A stretch of 64,000 nt of DNA from the NCBI RefSeq assembly GCF_004684905.1, contig NZ_SRJC01000003.1, positions 62,001 to 126,000 on the forward strand. Reading direction: 5' to 3'. Below are positions 63,057 to 64,000 of this stretch, in pieces; position 1 is the first letter of the stretch; the number at the start of each line of letters is the position of its first letter. Below the pieces are notes generated by a model. It searched no databases. It was not told the DNA's origin and saw nothing but the letters and a program-made list of their open reading frames with translations. Origin of the DNA: Halobacillus salinus (GTDB taxonomy: Bacteria; Bacillota; Bacilli; Bacillales; Halobacillaceae). The translations under genes were made by a program, and so were the position numbers.

Positions 63057-63090
63057 AGCCACAGCATATGCTGTGGCTGTTTTTATTTTT
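63057..63090 (+). terminator. Terminator of the Fur-controlled gene
   Basis: agccacagcat / atgctgtggct, a perfect inverted repeat, followed by gtttttattttt. Confidence 0.9.
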
Positions 63091-63113
63091 CCGAATATAA
63101 AAACTTGCTCGAA

Positions 63114-63167
63114 TTTGAATGAATTTGATTGTTTTTGATTGAAAATGAAAAGGCTTTCTTGTATGAT
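63114..63167 (+). promoter_or_regulatory. fruR promoter with three 10-bp direct repeats
   Basis: TTTGAATGAA, TTTGATTGTT and TTTGATTGAA start at 63114, 63124 and 63134, exactly 10 bases apart, and overlap the -35 TTGAAA (63139-63144) of a promoter whose -10 TATGAT is at 63162-63167 (17-base spacer). One helical turn spacing fits a DeoR-type operator. Confidence 0.7.
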
Positions 63168-63197
63168 GTACATAGAAACAGTAAAGGAGGCTCTCTG

Positions 63198-63947
63198 ATG
63201 CTCACTCCAGAAAGGCAACAACGAATCCTTCAATCTGTCAAAAAGCATCATACAGTCAAAATCAAAGACTTAGTCGATGAAACCGGCTCGTCCGAATCGA
63301 CGATTCGAAGAGACTTGGACCAATTAGAAGAGAAAGGTTTACTTCAAAGGGTTCACGGCGGTGCTTCCATGCTACAGGCAGCTAGTGAAGAGCCGAGTAT
63401 GGGAGAGAAATCAACGAAGAACGCATCGGAGAAGGAGAAAATCGCTTCTTACGCTGCCTCTCTCGTCAAAGACGGAGACTGTCTTTTTCTTGACGCAGGT
63501 TCTACTACGTACGCAATGATCTCTCACTTACAGCAAAAGGACATCATTGTCGTAACCAACGGTTTGAATCACCTAGATTTGTTAAGTGATCACCAAATTA
63601 AGACATACGTTCTCGGTGGACTGGTGAAACACCGGACACGCGCAGTTGTCGGAACAGGTGCCTTGCAGACATTGAATCAATACCGATTCGATAAATGTTT
63701 TGTCGGTACTAACGGCATCCATATGGAAGACGGTTATACGACACCTGATCCGGAAGAAGCAGCTATCAAACGAGCAGTTCTCCAACACTCCAGACAGCGC
63801 TATATCTTAGCTGATCACACTAAATTTGAACAAGTCGCTTTTTCAAAGTTTGCTGAGCTCGAAGAAGCTGAAATCATTACAAATCAACACGATTTGAACG
63901 TTGATCTATATAAGGAAAAAACGATAGTAAAGGTTGTGACAACATGA
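63198..63947 (+). CDS. fruR: DeoR family regulator of fructose metabolism FruR
   Basis: The 249-residue protein has the DeoR helix-turn-helix (RQQRILQSVKKHHTVKIKDL, SSESTIRRDLDQLEEKGLLQRVHGGA) and the sugar-phosphate-binding DeoRC domain (DCLFLDAGSTTYAMISHL, VGTGALQTLNQYRFDKCFVGTNG). It would repress the fru operon until fructose 1-phosphate accumulates. Its stop overlaps the next gene start by 4 bases. AAAGGAGG precedes ATG 63198; the longer frame from 63129 runs through the promoter. Confidence 0.92.
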   Translation: MLTPERQQRILQSVKKHHTVKIKDLVDETGSSESTIRRDLDQLEEKGLLQRVHGGASMLQAASEEPSMGEKSTKNASEKEKIASYAASLVKDGDCLFLDAGSTTYAMISHLQQKDIIVVTNGLNHLDLLSDHQIKTYVLGGLVKHRTRAVVGTGALQTLNQYRFDKCFVGTNGIHMEDGYTTPDPEEAAIKRAVLQHSRQRYILADHTKFEQVAFSKFAELEEAEIITNQHDLNVDLYKEKTIVKVVTT

Positions 63948-64000
63948 TTTACACATGCACACTGAACCCTTCCATCGACTACATCATGCATGTCGATGAG
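63944..64000 (+). CDS. fruK: 1-phosphofructokinase FruK (5' end only)
   Basis: The window ends after 19 codons: MIYTCTLNPSIDYIMHVDE. This is the PfkB-family start with the TLNPSID substrate-binding motif. The ATGA overlap with fruR and the usual order fruR-fruK-fruA make the call likely; phosphorylation of fructose 1-phosphate would be its role. Confidence 0.85.
   Translation, partial: MIYTCTLNPSIDYIMHVDE

Overview
The window looks like chromosome of an endospore-forming Gram-positive bacterium of the family Bacillaceae, probably a moderately halophilic genus such as Halobacillus or a close relative (genus is an inference from gene content and protein style). It has small acid-soluble spore protein and CotF-type coat genes, Bacillus-type AGGAGG ribosome sites, S-box riboswitches, a FadR-type operator, a CodY box, and the gene order sufCDSUB, yurZ, metNPQ, yusD-E-F, gcvH, yusI, fadE-A-N, proline dehydrogenase that is known from Bacillus subtilis. 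I see no rRNA or tRNA genes, insertion sequences, prophage or CRISPR array.

Layout. 1-690: edge-truncated TauE/SafE exporter. 840-6150: the suf iron-sulfur operon (minus). 6280-10230: small ORF, YurZ-like protein, and the methionine ABC importer metNPQ preceded by two complete promoter + SAM-riboswitch + terminator units in tandem. 10254-12700: thioredoxin-fold proteins, a Toprim protein, GcvH and an ArsC/Spx-like protein. 12880-19351: fatty acid beta-oxidation genes plus proline dehydrogenase. 19490-20160: two spore coat genes. 20204-23352: copper chaperone, membrane diguanylate cyclase, two fluoride-channel subunits. 23567-25725: a tight four-gene operon coding an IsdG/Hmo-like protein, an all-helical orphan, a CarH-like cobalamin-binding protein with the W-x9-EH signature, and a PAS-STAS RsbR-like protein; this is the best candidate for an undescribed signalling system. 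25790-30080: baeRF-type protein and a MoxR/DUF58/DUF4129 operon. 30215-39520: betaine-binding lipoprotein, MFS pump with divergent TrmB-like regulator, kinase-like protein, hydrolase, spore proteins, HpaB-type oxygenase, NERD protein and aldo/keto reductase. 39660-43240: VOC protein, phosphatase, AAC(6')-like acetyltransferase, ilvD with CodY and cre-like sites, DUF1540 protein. 43481-48825: murB and three regulator/enzyme gene sets (PadR, HxlR, HxlR), each with a palindrome in its control region. 48861-54442: YpjP-like protein, coat protein, LysE exporter, YqcI/YcgG protein, amino acid permease divergent from an amidinohydrolase. 54550-62418: HD-GYP protein with an apparently degenerate cobalamin-fold tail, then ssrA, smpB, rnr, est, secG, with two unrelated plus-strand genes (one a Tad2-like/DUF2829 protein) inserted between smpB and rnr. 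62506-64000: Fur-controlled unknown gene, then the start of a fruR-fruK operon.

How it fits together: housekeeping modules (Fe-S assembly, trans-translation and RNase R, methionine uptake, fatty acid oxidation, branched-chain amino acid synthesis) alternate with small stress, redox and regulatory cassettes. Second-messenger turnover is represented by one GGDEF and one HD-GYP protein. All functional calls are from motif reading and remembered family features; no database search was run.
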